Assembly (NCBI RefSeq): GCF_004564355.1
Contig: NZ_CP038266.1
Coordinates: forward strand, 434,001-498,000
Reading direction: 5' to 3'
From: Microbacterium wangchenii
GTDB lineage: Bacteria; Actinomycetota; Actinomycetes; Actinomycetales; Microbacteriaceae
Length of the DNA stretch: 64,000 bases
How positions within the stretch are numbered: position 1 is the stretch's first letter; each line of letters starts with the position of its first letter. Of the stretch, positions 32,198-40,592 are shown one piece after another. Under the pieces are notes generated by a model. The model was not told the origin of the DNA, did not search any database, and saw nothing but the letters and a program-made list of their open reading frames with translations. Position numbers and translations under genes: made by a program.

Positions 32198-34750
32198 ATG
32201 GCCGAACTTCTCCACCGTCTGGGAACCTTCGCCGCGCGCCGCGCGTGGGCGGTCGTGATCGCCTGGATCGCCCTGCTCGCGCTGGCCGGTGGCGGCTTCG
32301 CGCTGGGCTTCAAGGGGCTCAGCTCGAGCTTCGACATCCCCGGAACGGCCTCAGGGGAGGTGATCGCGGAGCTCGAGGACACCCTCCCCGAGTTCAGCGG
32401 CGCCTCCGGCACGGTGGTGTTCGCCGCCGACGACGGCGAGGCGCTCACCGATGCCCAGCGGGAGGAGATCGCCGCCCTCGTGGCGACGGCGGGAGACCTG
32501 CCCGATGTCTCGGACGTCATCGATCCCTTCGACGCAGAGCAGGAGCTCGCCGACCAGCGCGCCGAGGTGGAGTCCGGGCGTGCGCAGCTGGACGACGCCC
32601 GTGCGCAGACCGACGCCGGCCGCCAGCAGCTGGAGGCCGGGCGTGCGCAACTGACCGACGCGCAGGCGCAGCTGGACGCCGGGCGGGCGCAGCTGGAGGC
32701 GGGGCGTGCGCAGGCGCAGGCGCAGGGGCTCCCGACGGCGCAGCTGGACGCCCAGCTCGCTCAGCTGGATGCGCAGCAGGCGCAGCTGGACGCCGGTCTC
32801 GCCGAGCTGGATGCGCAGCAAGCGCAGCTCGAGGAGGGCGAGGCGACGCTCGCCGAGCAGGAGGCACAGCTCGAGCGGGGCGCCGAACTGCTGTCCTACG
32901 CCGACGGCATCCGGGTCGTGTCCGAGGATGGCGCGACCGCCCTGGTCAGCGTGTCGTTCACCGAGCCGCGACTGGAGCTGCCGGAGAGCTCGAAGCAGGC
33001 CGTCATGGACCACTTCACGGCCGAGCCGATCGACGGGGTGGAGGTGTCGTTCTCGACCGACATCTCCCAGGGCGTCCCGGAGATCCTCGGTGTCGGCGAG
33101 GCGGTGGGCGTCGCCATCGCCGGCATCGTCCTGGTCGTCGTGCTGGGCTCGCTCCTGGCGGCGTCGTTCCCCATCGTCACGGCCCTGACCGGCGTGGCGA
33201 TCGGCGCCCTGGCGACCCTGTCGTTCTCCGGCGTCGTGCAGATGGCGTCGGTGACCCCCATCCTCGGCGTCATGCTGGGCCTGGCCGTCGGCATCGACTA
33301 TTCGCTGTTCATCCTCTACCGCCATCGCCGCCAGCTGCTCCAGGGGGCCGACGTGGGGGAGTCGATCGGGCTGGCCAACGGCACCGCCGGCAATGCCGTC
33401 GTGTTCGCCGGGACGACGGTCATCGTCGCGCTGCTCGCCCTCAACATCACCGGCATCCCGTTCCTGGGACTCATGGGCACGGCCGGGGCGGCGAGCGTCG
33501 CGATCGCCGTGCTGATCGCGGTGACGCTCACCCCCGCCCTCCTGGGGCTGGCCGGGACCCGCGTGCTCGGCCGGCGCGCACGGGCGCGCGCGGCCGCGCA
33601 TGCCGACGCGCCGCAGGAGTCCCGCGCGCGCGGACGGGCCGTGACGCCCATGTCGACGCTGCGGGCGGTCGTGACCGCGGTCGTCGCGGTCGTGGCGCTG
33701 CTGGTCGTGGCGATCCCGGCGCTGTCCATGCGCCTGGGCCTGCCCGACGGCGGCTCGGAGGCCGAGGACTCCCCGGCCTACCGGGCCTACACGGCGACCG
33801 AGGAGGCGTTCGGCGAAGGACTCAACGGGCCGCTCCTGGTCACCGCATCCCTGCCGGCGGGCCTGGACGAGGACGCCGTGCAGAACGCGCAGCTCACGGT
33901 GGCCCGCGAACTGGCCGCGCAGGAGGACGTCGACGCCGTCGCCCCGGTCGCGATCGCCGAGGACTCCTCGCTCGCGGTCTTCCAAGTGGTTCCCGCAGAG
34001 GGCCCCAACAGCGTCTCCACCGAGCGGCTCGTGCGCTATCTGCGCGAGCTGCCGCCCATCGACGGCGACATCGTCCTGGGCGTGGCGGGGCAGGCCGCCA
34101 TCAACATCGACATCTCCGAGGGGCTGGCCGACGTGCTGCCGCTGTACCTCGTCGTGGTCGTGGGCCTGTCCTTCCTCATCATGGTGATGGTCTTCCGGTC
34201 GCTGCTGGTGCCGCTGCTCGCCACGGGCGGGTTCGTGCTGTCGCTGTTCGCGACGTACGGCGCCGTGACGGCGGTGTTCCAGTGGGGCTGGCTCGGTGCG
34301 CTGTTCGGCATCCACGATCCGGGCCCCATCCTGAGCTTCCTGCCGGTCATCCTCGTCGGGATCCTGTTCGGGCTCGCGATGGACTACCAGCTGTTCCTGG
34401 CGACGGGGATGCGGGAGGCGTACGTGCACGGCGCACCGGCGCGGCTGGCCGTCGCGCAGGGCTTCCGCGCCGGGCGCACCGTCGTGATCGCCGCGGCGCT
34501 CATCATGATCTCGGTGTTCGGCGGCTTCATCACTTCCGAGTCCGTCATCATCAAGTCGATGGGCTTCGGGCTGGCCTTCGGTGTGCTGCTGGACGCCATC
34601 GTCGTGCGGATGCTGCTGGTGCCGGCCGTGATGCACCTGCTCGGCCGGTCGGCATGGTGGCTGCCACGGTGGCTCGATCGCATCCTGCCCAACGTCGACG
34701 TGGAGGGTGCGGCACTGGAGCGCCGGCATCCGCACCACGCGGCGGTGTGA
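32198..34750 (+). CDS. MMPL/RND family exporter with periplasmic-side coiled coil
   Basis: An 850-residue RND-type membrane transporter with about 12 helices in two halves. Key motifs are the TM4 GIDYSLFILYRHRRQ and TM10 AMDYQLFLATGMREAY, whose Asp-Tyr pairs carry the proton relay. After TM1 the first extracytoplasmic loop contains an uninterrupted repeat stretch (residues about 112-232) built on 7-residue AQLDAGR/AQLEAGR units, predicted as a long coiled coil. Likely exports lipids or hydrophobic drugs. The start MAELLHRLG is chosen; an upstream Met adds 14 non-conserved residues. Regulated by the divergent TetR. Confidence 0.88.
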   Translation: MAELLHRLGTFAARRAWAVVIAWIALLALAGGGFALGFKGLSSSFDIPGTASGEVIAELEDTLPEFSGASGTVVFAADDGEALTDAQREEIAALVATAGDLPDVSDVIDPFDAEQELADQRAEVESGRAQLDDARAQTDAGRQQLEAGRAQLTDAQAQLDAGRAQLEAGRAQAQAQGLPTAQLDAQLAQLDAQQAQLDAGLAELDAQQAQLEEGEATLAEQEAQLERGAELLSYADGIRVVSEDGATALVSVSFTEPRLELPESSKQAVMDHFTAEPIDGVEVSFSTDISQGVPEILGVGEAVGVAIAGIVLVVVLGSLLAASFPIVTALTGVAIGALATLSFSGVVQMASVTPILGVMLGLAVGIDYSLFILYRHRRQLLQGADVGESIGLANGTAGNAVVFAGTTVIVALLALNITGIPFLGLMGTAGAASVAIAVLIAVTLTPALLGLAGTRVLGRRARARAAAHADAPQESRARGRAVTPMSTLRAVVTAVVAVVALLVVAIPALSMRLGLPDGGSEAEDSPAYRAYTATEEAFGEGLNGPLLVTASLPAGLDEDAVQNAQLTVARELAAQEDVDAVAPVAIAEDSSLAVFQVVPAEGPNSVSTERLVRYLRELPPIDGDIVLGVAGQAAINIDISEGLADVLPLYLVVVVGLSFLIMVMVFRSLLVPLLATGGFVLSLFATYGAVTAVFQWGWLGALFGIHDPGPILSFLPVILVGILFGLAMDYQLFLATGMREAYVHGAPARLAVAQGFRAGRTVVIAAALIMISVFGGFITSESVIIKSMGFGLAFGVLLDAIVVRMLLVPAVMHLLGRSAWWLPRWLDRILPNVDVEGAALERRHPHHAAV
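32564..32886 (+). repeat. Degenerate 21-bp/7-aa tandem repeat inside the MMPL gene
   Basis: About 15 imperfect units of the form GCGCAGCTGGACGCCGGGCGG encode A-Q-L-D-A-G-R heptads with Leu at fixed spacing. Such repeats can slip and change coiled-coil length between strains. Confidence 0.6.
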
Positions 34751-34785
34751 CCGTCATCTCACAGAAGGCTCGTAGCCGGCGTCCG

Positions 34786-34791
34786 TAGATT
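34786..34791 (+). promoter_or_regulatory. -10 box TAGATT, leaderless promoter of the alarmone synthetase
   Basis: TAGATT lies 7 bases before the ATG at 34799; no RBS. Confidence 0.5.
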
Positions 34792-34798
34792 CGCGGGC

Positions 34799-35470
34799 AT
34801 GCCGGAATCGCTCGAAGAGCAGCAGATCACCGTGTCGGGTTCGGCCCTCCGGGCGATGCGCGACGAGTTCCAACGGTTTCTCATGGAGTACCGCTTCGGC
34901 CTGGCCGAGGTCGAGACGAAGATCTCGATCCTGCGCGAGGAGTTCCAGGAGGTGCACGACTACAACCCGATCGAGCACGTCACCAGCCGCGTGAAATCAC
35001 CGGACAGCATCGTCGCGAAGGTGCGGCGCAAGGGACTCGAGCCCGACCTCGCTTCGCTGCGGACCTCCCTCATGGACATCGCCGGCATCCGCATCACGTG
35101 CAGCTTCGTCGAGGACGCCTATCGGCTGTTCGACCTGCTCACCCAGCAGGACGACATCACCGTGCTGAAGGTCAAGGACTACATCGCCGAGCCCAAGCCC
35201 AACGGCTACAAGAGCCTGCACGCGGTGCTCGAGGTGCCGGTGTTCCTCTCCACCGGGCGGGTGGGCGTGCCGGTCGAGGTGCAGTTCCGCACGATCGCGA
35301 TGGACTTCTGGGCGAGCCTGGAGCACAAGATCTACTACAAGTACGACCGGCACGTGCCGGAGGAGCTGCTGGAGAACCTCAAGTCGGCCGCCGACACGGC
35401 CGCCGAGCTCGACGCGCGCATGCAGGGGCTGCATCGCCAGGTCCGCGGGTCTGCCTCCACCGCCGTGTGA
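34799..35470 (+). CDS. Small alarmone synthetase (RelA/SpoT-domain GTP pyrophosphokinase)
   Basis: A 223-residue single-domain (p)ppGpp synthetase, cytoplasmic. Synthetase motifs: HVTSRVKSPDSIVAKVRRKG (ATP-binding basic loop), DIAGIRITCSFVEDAYRLFDLL (catalytic Asp in DIAGIR), KDYIAEPKPNGYKSLHAVLEVP (G-loop Tyr stacking on guanine) and VEVQFRTIAMDFWASLEHKIYYK (catalytic Glu in the EVQFRT segment). No HD hydrolase, TGS or ACT domain is present, as in RelP/RelQ (YjbM/YwaC) proteins. Leaderless start (TAGATT, 7 bases upstream), which may allow translation under stress (inference). Hydrolysis would depend on a long Rel elsewhere. Confidence 0.9.
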   Translation: MPESLEEQQITVSGSALRAMRDEFQRFLMEYRFGLAEVETKISILREEFQEVHDYNPIEHVTSRVKSPDSIVAKVRRKGLEPDLASLRTSLMDIAGIRITCSFVEDAYRLFDLLTQQDDITVLKVKDYIAEPKPNGYKSLHAVLEVPVFLSTGRVGVPVEVQFRTIAMDFWASLEHKIYYKYDRHVPEELLENLKSAADTAAELDARMQGLHRQVRGSASTAV

Positions 35471-35489
35471 CGCGGGCCAGAATGGGCGC

Positions 35490-36338
35490 ATGGCGGATGC
35501 GGTGGCAGAACTCGACGCGGCCGCCGACGCCCTGTACGGTCTGCCCCCGGCGGAGTTCACGGCCGCCAGGAACGAGCGAGCGGCGTCGGCCACCGGCGCG
35601 CTGGCGAAGCGGATCAAGGCGCTGCGCAAGCCCTCCGTCGCCGCGTGGGCGGTGAACCTGCTGGTGCGCGACGGGCAGCTGGCCGACGCGCTCGAGCTGT
35701 CGCAAGCCCTGCACGAGGCGCAGGACGAGCTGGACGCGCCCGAGCTGGCGAAGCTGGGCAAGCAGCGGCGCGCCCTCGTCGCCGGACTCGCACGCCGCGC
35801 GGGGGCCCTCGCCCGCGATGCCGGCACGCCGCTGAGCCGAGCGGTCCTGGAGGAGGTCGAGCTGACCATCAACGCCGCGATCGTGGATGCGGCAGCCGGC
35901 GCGGCGATCCTCACCGGCCGGCTCGTCCGGACGGTGCACGCCGACGGCATCGATGCGGCCGATCTGGTCGACGCGGTGGCGGGATCCGTTCCCGGAGTGC
36001 CCGACCGCCCCGCCCCCGGCCGGGACGATCTCGCCGCACGGCGTGCACGGAAAGCCGCAGAGGCAGCGGCGCGCGACGCCGACCGCGCCGCATCCGAGGC
36101 CGACCGGGAAGCGGCGCGCATCGAAGGGAAGCTCGCCAAGGCGCGCGAGCGCGCCGATCTGCTCCACGAGCGGGTGGACGACCTGCGCGCAGAGCTCGCG
36201 CGCATCGAGCGCGACGCGGATGCCGCGGACGAGAAGGTCACGGATCTGCAGGACGAGCACACACAGGCTCGCGATCGGGCGAAGACGGCGGCCCGGGCGG
36301 CGCAGCGGGCGCGAGCGGCGGTCGAGGACGCCGGATGA
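35490..36338 (+). CDS. Hypothetical coiled-coil protein
   Basis: A 282-residue, mostly helical protein with no signal or membrane segment. The first half is mixed helix (LAKRIKALRKPSVAAWAVNLLVR is the best conserved-looking part). From about residue 178 a long charged coiled coil begins (AARDADRAASEADREAARIEGKLAKARERADLLHERVDDLRAELARIERDAD). I recall similar actinobacterial proteins of unknown role, but recognise no domain. CAGAAT lies 6 bases before the ATG, suggesting a leaderless start. Follows the alarmone synthetase by 19 bases. Confidence 0.7.
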   Translation: MADAVAELDAAADALYGLPPAEFTAARNERAASATGALAKRIKALRKPSVAAWAVNLLVRDGQLADALELSQALHEAQDELDAPELAKLGKQRRALVAGLARRAGALARDAGTPLSRAVLEEVELTINAAIVDAAAGAAILTGRLVRTVHADGIDAADLVDAVAGSVPGVPDRPAPGRDDLAARRARKAAEAAARDADRAASEADREAARIEGKLAKARERADLLHERVDDLRAELARIERDADAADEKVTDLQDEHTQARDRAKTAARAAQRARAAVEDAG

Positions 36339-36379
36339 CGGCACACGGCGTGCGGTCAGGAGAGGGTGTGAGCGAGCCC

Positions 36380-36385
36380 TAACAT
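36380..36385 (+). promoter_or_regulatory. -10 box TAACAT, leaderless promoter of the TerC gene
   Basis: TAACAT lies 6 bases before the GTG at 36392; no RBS. Confidence 0.5.
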
Positions 36386-36391
36386 CGGAGC

Positions 36392-37276
36392 GTGGACTTC
36401 TCCCTCGTCATCACGCCCGACCTCATCGCCGTGTTCCTCACGCTGTTCGTGCTGGAACTCGTCCTGGGCGTCGACAACGTGATCTTCATCTCGATCCTCG
36501 CCTCCAAGCTCCCTGTCGCGCAGCAGGCGCGGGCCCGCAATCTCGGCCTGACCCTCGCGATGGTCCTGCGAGTGGGCCTGGTCTTCCTCGCCGGGTGGAT
36601 CATCACGCTGACCGCCGACATCCTGCAGATCGGCGACCTGGGCTTCTCGATCAAGGACTTCATCCTGATCCTGGGCGGCCTGTTCCTCGTCTACAAGGCC
36701 GTCCACGAGATCCACCAGAAGCTCGAGGGGGCGGAGGAGCACGCGGACTCCGGCGGCGGCACCGCGACCTTCGGGTCGGTGCTCCTGCAGATCCTCGCCC
36801 TCGACCTCGTCTTCTCCCTCGACTCGGTCATCACCGCGGTCGGGATGACGACCAACATGATCGTCATCATCACCGCCGTCGTGCTCTCGTTCGGCATCAT
36901 GCTGTTCGCGTCGCGGTTCATCTTCACGTTCGTGAACAAGCACCCCACGGTCAAGATGCTGGCACTGTCCTTCCTCCTGCTGATCGGCGTGTTCCTCATC
37001 GCGGAGGGCTTCGGACTGCACATCGACAAGGCGCTCATCTATGGCCCGATGGCGTTCGCGGTCTTCGTGGAGGCGCTGAACCTCATCGCCTCCGCCCGTC
37101 GCGCCAAGCGCTCGCAGAGCCGGCGCACTCCGGTGACGCTGCGGCCCCGCTACCCCGACGTCGATGAGTCGGTCGCAGTGTCGGCGGCCACCTCGCGCGG
37201 CGCCCGTGCGGTCGGGCTCTCACGCGGCCCGATCGAAGGAGAGGGTGCGCGGGAGGAACGGGCGGGGCTAGGTTAG
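36392..37276 (+). CDS. TerC family integral membrane protein
   Basis: A 294-residue membrane protein with seven predicted helices. The conserved acidic intramembrane motifs are present: FVLELVLGVDNVIFISILASKLP and ALDLVFSLDSVITAVGMT, with paired Asp/Glu residues thought to bind metal. TerC/Alx/YceF-type proteins work in manganese efflux, metallation of exported proteins, or tellurite resistance. The C-terminal 50 residues are polar and divergent. The GTG start is leaderless (TAACAT, 6 bases upstream). No other ter genes are nearby, so a Mn2+ role is more likely than tellurite resistance (inference). Confidence 0.88.
   Translation: MDFSLVITPDLIAVFLTLFVLELVLGVDNVIFISILASKLPVAQQARARNLGLTLAMVLRVGLVFLAGWIITLTADILQIGDLGFSIKDFILILGGLFLVYKAVHEIHQKLEGAEEHADSGGGTATFGSVLLQILALDLVFSLDSVITAVGMTTNMIVIITAVVLSFGIMLFASRFIFTFVNKHPTVKMLALSFLLLIGVFLIAEGFGLHIDKALIYGPMAFAVFVEALNLIASARRAKRSQSRRTPVTLRPRYPDVDESVAVSAATSRGARAVGLSRGPIEGEGAREERAGLG
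37269..37274 (+). promoter_or_regulatory. -10 box TAGGTT, leaderless promoter of the 180-aa membrane protein
   Basis: TAGGTT lies 6 bases before the ATG at 37281 and within the last codons of the TerC gene. Confidence 0.5.
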
Positions 37277-37280
37277 CCCC

Positions 37281-37823
37281 ATGCCGGCGACCGAGTTCCC
37301 GCGCGACCTCGCCACGATCGGCGTCATCTTCGGGCTGGCGGCGTTCGTGTGGGCCGGATGGGGCCAGGAGCGGCCGCCGTCGCGAGGCTGGCGGATCGCA
37401 CTGCTGGTCCTGTGCGCCGCGGGGCTCGCGCTCGTGGGTTTCGGCATCCCGGCCGCGATCAGGACGTGGGACACCGGCACGGCCATCGAGCCGGGGACAC
37501 CGGCTTTCATCGGGTACGTCGTGGCCTTCTGGCTCGAGGTCGTGGTCGCCGTGGTCGGGGTGCTCGTGCTCCGGCGGCGGGCGCGCCCGGAGCTCATCCC
37601 GGTCCTCATCCTCCTCGTCGTCGGGGTGCACTTCTTCCCGCTCGCCGTCCTCTTCGGGCAGGGCGTCCTCGCCGTCGCAGCCGTGCTCCTGGTGGCCGCC
37701 GCGGTGCTGGCCTACCTCCTGCGCCGACGCGCCGCGCCGAGCTTCTGGTGCGCCATCCTGGGCGCCCCGGTCTTCGTGATCGTCGGCGCGTGGTGCCTCC
37801 TCGGCGGCATCGCGGCGGCATGA
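37281..37823 (+). CDS. Hypothetical membrane protein (5-6 helices)
   Basis: A 180-residue hydrophobic protein. Predicted helices lie at about 10-27, 38-58, 75-96, 103-121, 124-145 and 152-177. No conserved catalytic residues are obvious; a short cytoplasmic RRRARPE loop sets topology. No family recognised. The start is leaderless. The stop overlaps the next gene by 4 bases (ATGA), so the two products probably act together. Confidence 0.7.
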   Translation: MPATEFPRDLATIGVIFGLAAFVWAGWGQERPPSRGWRIALLVLCAAGLALVGFGIPAAIRTWDTGTAIEPGTPAFIGYVVAFWLEVVVAVVGVLVLRRRARPELIPVLILLVVGVHFFPLAVLFGQGVLAVAAVLLVAAAVLAYLLRRRAAPSFWCAILGAPVFVIVGAWCLLGGIAAA

Positions 37824-38323
37824 GCGCGCAGCCGGGCGCCGGAGACGGAATCGAGGACCTCCTCGCCCGGGCGCGCAACCGTCTCGACGGGGCGCCGCGG
37901 GAGCGTCTCGGCGAGCTGCGGCGGCCCCGCCGCATCCTGGGCATCCCGCGTTCCCCGCGGATCGTGCCCGCCGGAGCGGCGTGGCACCTGGGGGTGCTCC
38001 TGCTGACCGAGGACGCGGTGCTCGCCACCGGTGACGTGGTCCGCGCGCGCACGGAGGCCGTCCGCGGCTACACGGCCGAGTCGCAGCGTGCCCGAGCCGG
38101 TCTCGCGCACGCCGCCAGCCGGGGCGGATTCGCCGACGGTGAGACGGTGCACGTGGGCTGGACGCGGCTGGAGCCGGCGGAGCTGGCTGCGGGCACCGTT
38201 CCGCTGGCGGTGCAGGAGGGGGTGCCCGTCGTGCGGTGGAGCGCGGCGGGCGGGTACATGCCGCTGTCGCGATACCTCGACGAGCGGATCGGGCTCCTGC
38301 TCTCCCCGCCCGAGCGCGCATAG
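37820..38323 (+). CDS. Hypothetical soluble protein, coupled to the upstream membrane protein
   Basis: A 167-residue soluble protein with no membrane helix. The N terminus is charged (IEDLLARARNRLDG), followed by beta-rich segments WHLGVLLLTEDAVLATGDVVRA and GETVHVGWTRLEPAELAAG, and PVVRWSAAGGYMPLSRYLDERIGLLL at the end. No family recognised. The ATGA overlap with the membrane gene suggests a shared function. Confidence 0.65.
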   Translation: MSAQPGAGDGIEDLLARARNRLDGAPRERLGELRRPRRILGIPRSPRIVPAGAAWHLGVLLLTEDAVLATGDVVRARTEAVRGYTAESQRARAGLAHAASRGGFADGETVHVGWTRLEPAELAAGTVPLAVQEGVPVVRWSAAGGYMPLSRYLDERIGLLLSPPERA

Positions 38324-38372
38324 TGCGGCGAGGGCCGCCGGTCAACTCCCGAGCGCCGATTTCTCGCTCACG

Positions 38373-38378
38373 TAGTGT
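38373..38378 (+). promoter_or_regulatory. -10 box TAGTGT, leaderless promoter of the treX-treY-treZ operon
   Basis: TAGTGT lies 6 bases before the GTG at 38385; no RBS. Confidence 0.45.
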
Positions 38379-38384
38379 TTCCCC

Positions 38385-40592
38385 GTGCAGGTATGGCCAG
38401 GATCCAGTTATCCCCTCGGTGCGACGTTCGACGGCAACGGAACGAACTTCGCGCTCTTCAGTGAAGGGGCCGAACGCGTCGAGCTCTGCCTCTTCGGAGA
38501 GGACGGCTCGGAGACCCGCGTCGACCTCGTGGACGTGGACGCGTACGTGTGGCACGCGTATCTCCCCACCGTGCAGCCGGGGCAGCGGTACGGCTACCGC
38601 GTGCACGGCCCCTACGACCCGGCGAACGGTCAGCGGTTCAACCCGAACAAGCTGCTCCTGGACCCCTACGCCAAGGCCGTCGACGGTCAGGTGCAGTGGG
38701 GGCAGTCGCTGTTCGGCTACAACTTCGGCGACCCCGACTCCCGCAACGACGACGACTCCGCCGCGGCGATGATGAAGGGCGTCGTCGTGAGCCCCTTCTT
38801 CGACTGGAGCGGCGACCGGCAGCCCAAGACCCCGTACGCGGACTCGTTCATCTACGAGGCCCACGTGAAGGGCCTCACGCAGCTGAACCCGAACGTGCCG
38901 GAGGAACTGCGGGGCACCTACAGCGGCGTCGCCCATCCCGCCGTCATCGACCACCTGCAGAAGCTCGGCGTCACGGCGATCGAGCTCATGCCGGTCCACC
39001 AGTTCGTGAACGACTCGACCCTTCAGGAGAAGGGGCTGTCGAACTACTGGGGCTACAACACCATCGCCTTCTTCGCTCCGCAGAACACCTACACCTCCAC
39101 GGACCAGCACGGCCAGCAGGTGCAGGAGTTCAAGGCGATGGTCAAGTCGCTGCACGCGGCGGGGATCGAGGTCATCCTCGACGTGGTCTACAACCACACC
39201 GCCGAAGGCAACCACCTGGGGCCCACCCTGTCGATGCGCGGCATCGACAACGAGGCGTACTACCGCCTCGAGCAGGACGACAAGCGGTACTACACCGATT
39301 ACACCGGTACGGGGAACAGCCTCAACGTAGGCAATCCGCACGCGCTGCAGCTGATCATGGACTCGCTGCGGTACTGGGTGCTGGAGATGCACGTCGACGG
39401 CTTCCGCTTCGACCTGGCCTCCACGCTCGCCCGCGAGTTCTACGACGTCGACCGGCTGGCCACCTTCTTCGAGCTCGTGCAGCAGGACCCGGTGGTCTCG
39501 CAGGTCAAGCTCATCGCCGAGCCGTGGGACGTCGGGCCCGGTGGGTACCAGGTCGGGAACTTCCCCCCGCAGTGGACGGAGTGGAACGGCAAGTACCGCG
39601 ACACCGTGCGCGACTTCTGGCGCGGCGAGCCGCAGGCCCTGGGCGAGTTCGCCTCGCGTCTGACCGGATCCGCCGACCTCTACGAGCACTCCGGACGCCG
39701 GCCCGTGGCATCCATCAACTTCGTCACCGCCCATGACGGCTTCACGCTGCGCGACCTCGTGTCGTACAACGACAAGCACAACGAGGCCAACGGCGAAGAC
39801 AACAACGACGGCGAATCGCACAACCGCTCCGACAACATGGGCGTGGAAGGCCCGACCGACGACCCGGCCGTCCTGGCTGCCCGCGCCCGCCAGCAGCGGA
39901 ACTTCATCGCCACGCTCCTGCTCAGCCAGGGCGTGCCGATGCTGCTGCACGGCGACGAGATGGGCCGCACCCAGGGCGGGAACAACAACGGGTACGCGCA
40001 GGACAACGAGATCACGTGGGTCGACTGGGCCAACGCGGATCAGCCCCTCGTGGAGTTCACCGCGGCGCTGTCGCGGCTGCGCAAGGAGCACCCCACCTTC
40101 CGCCGCAGCCGCTTCTTCAACGGCCGCCCCGTGAAGATGGAGGAGGGCGCGCCGATGCCCGATGTCGTGTGGCTGCGGCCGGACGGCTCGGTCATGCAGC
40201 CCGAGGACTGGGAGTCCGGCTTCGGCCGCGCGATCGGGGTCTTCCTCAACGGCCAGGGGATCCGCGAGCGCGACCGTCGGGGCGAGCAGATCTCCGACCG
40301 CCACTTCATCGTGCTCTTCAACGCCGGCGACGAGCGTGTGGACTTCCGCATCCCCGACGTGAAATTCAGCCCGGAGTGGGACGTGCTCGTGGACACGGCG
40401 GGGGAGCAGGCCAACACGGCGCCTGTCGAGCCGGGCGCGGTGGTGCCACTGGAGGGGAAGTCGCTGCTCGTGCTGTGCGAGCACGACCTGCCCGAGCCGG
40501 AGGTGGATCACTCCGTCGCTGCGTCGCTGACGTTCCACACGAGCGCGATCGACATCGTCCCCTCCCCCTCGCCCAAGCCGGAGGTGGGATGA
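38385..40592 (+). CDS. glgX: Glycogen debranching enzyme (GlgX/TreX, isoamylase type)
   Basis: A 735-residue GH13 debranching enzyme cleaving alpha-1,6 branches of glycogen or maltodextrin. The N-terminal CBM48 starts YPLGATFDGNGTNFALFSEGAERVELCLF. GH13 regions: I VILDVVYNHTAEG, II DGFRFDLASTLARE (nucleophile Asp), III LIAEPWDVGPGGYQVG (acid/base Glu) and IV FVTAHDGFTLRDLV (transition-state Asp). KPGQ-like details match TreX as well as GlgX. It heads an operon with treY and treZ, so linear chains probably feed trehalose synthesis; treX would be an equally fair symbol. GTG start, leaderless. ATGA overlap with treY. Confidence 0.93.
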   Translation: MQVWPGSSYPLGATFDGNGTNFALFSEGAERVELCLFGEDGSETRVDLVDVDAYVWHAYLPTVQPGQRYGYRVHGPYDPANGQRFNPNKLLLDPYAKAVDGQVQWGQSLFGYNFGDPDSRNDDDSAAAMMKGVVVSPFFDWSGDRQPKTPYADSFIYEAHVKGLTQLNPNVPEELRGTYSGVAHPAVIDHLQKLGVTAIELMPVHQFVNDSTLQEKGLSNYWGYNTIAFFAPQNTYTSTDQHGQQVQEFKAMVKSLHAAGIEVILDVVYNHTAEGNHLGPTLSMRGIDNEAYYRLEQDDKRYYTDYTGTGNSLNVGNPHALQLIMDSLRYWVLEMHVDGFRFDLASTLAREFYDVDRLATFFELVQQDPVVSQVKLIAEPWDVGPGGYQVGNFPPQWTEWNGKYRDTVRDFWRGEPQALGEFASRLTGSADLYEHSGRRPVASINFVTAHDGFTLRDLVSYNDKHNEANGEDNNDGESHNRSDNMGVEGPTDDPAVLAARARQQRNFIATLLLSQGVPMLLHGDEMGRTQGGNNNGYAQDNEITWVDWANADQPLVEFTAALSRLRKEHPTFRRSRFFNGRPVKMEEGAPMPDVVWLRPDGSVMQPEDWESGFGRAIGVFLNGQGIRERDRRGEQISDRHFIVLFNAGDERVDFRIPDVKFSPEWDVLVDTAGEQANTAPVEPGAVVPLEGKSLLVLCEHDLPEPEVDHSVAASLTFHTSAIDIVPSPSPKPEVG

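Noticed and set aside
32564-32886. CRISPR-like regular repeats
   Set aside because: The 21-base periodicity is in frame with a coiled-coil coding region, lacks spacers and degenerates at synonymous sites.
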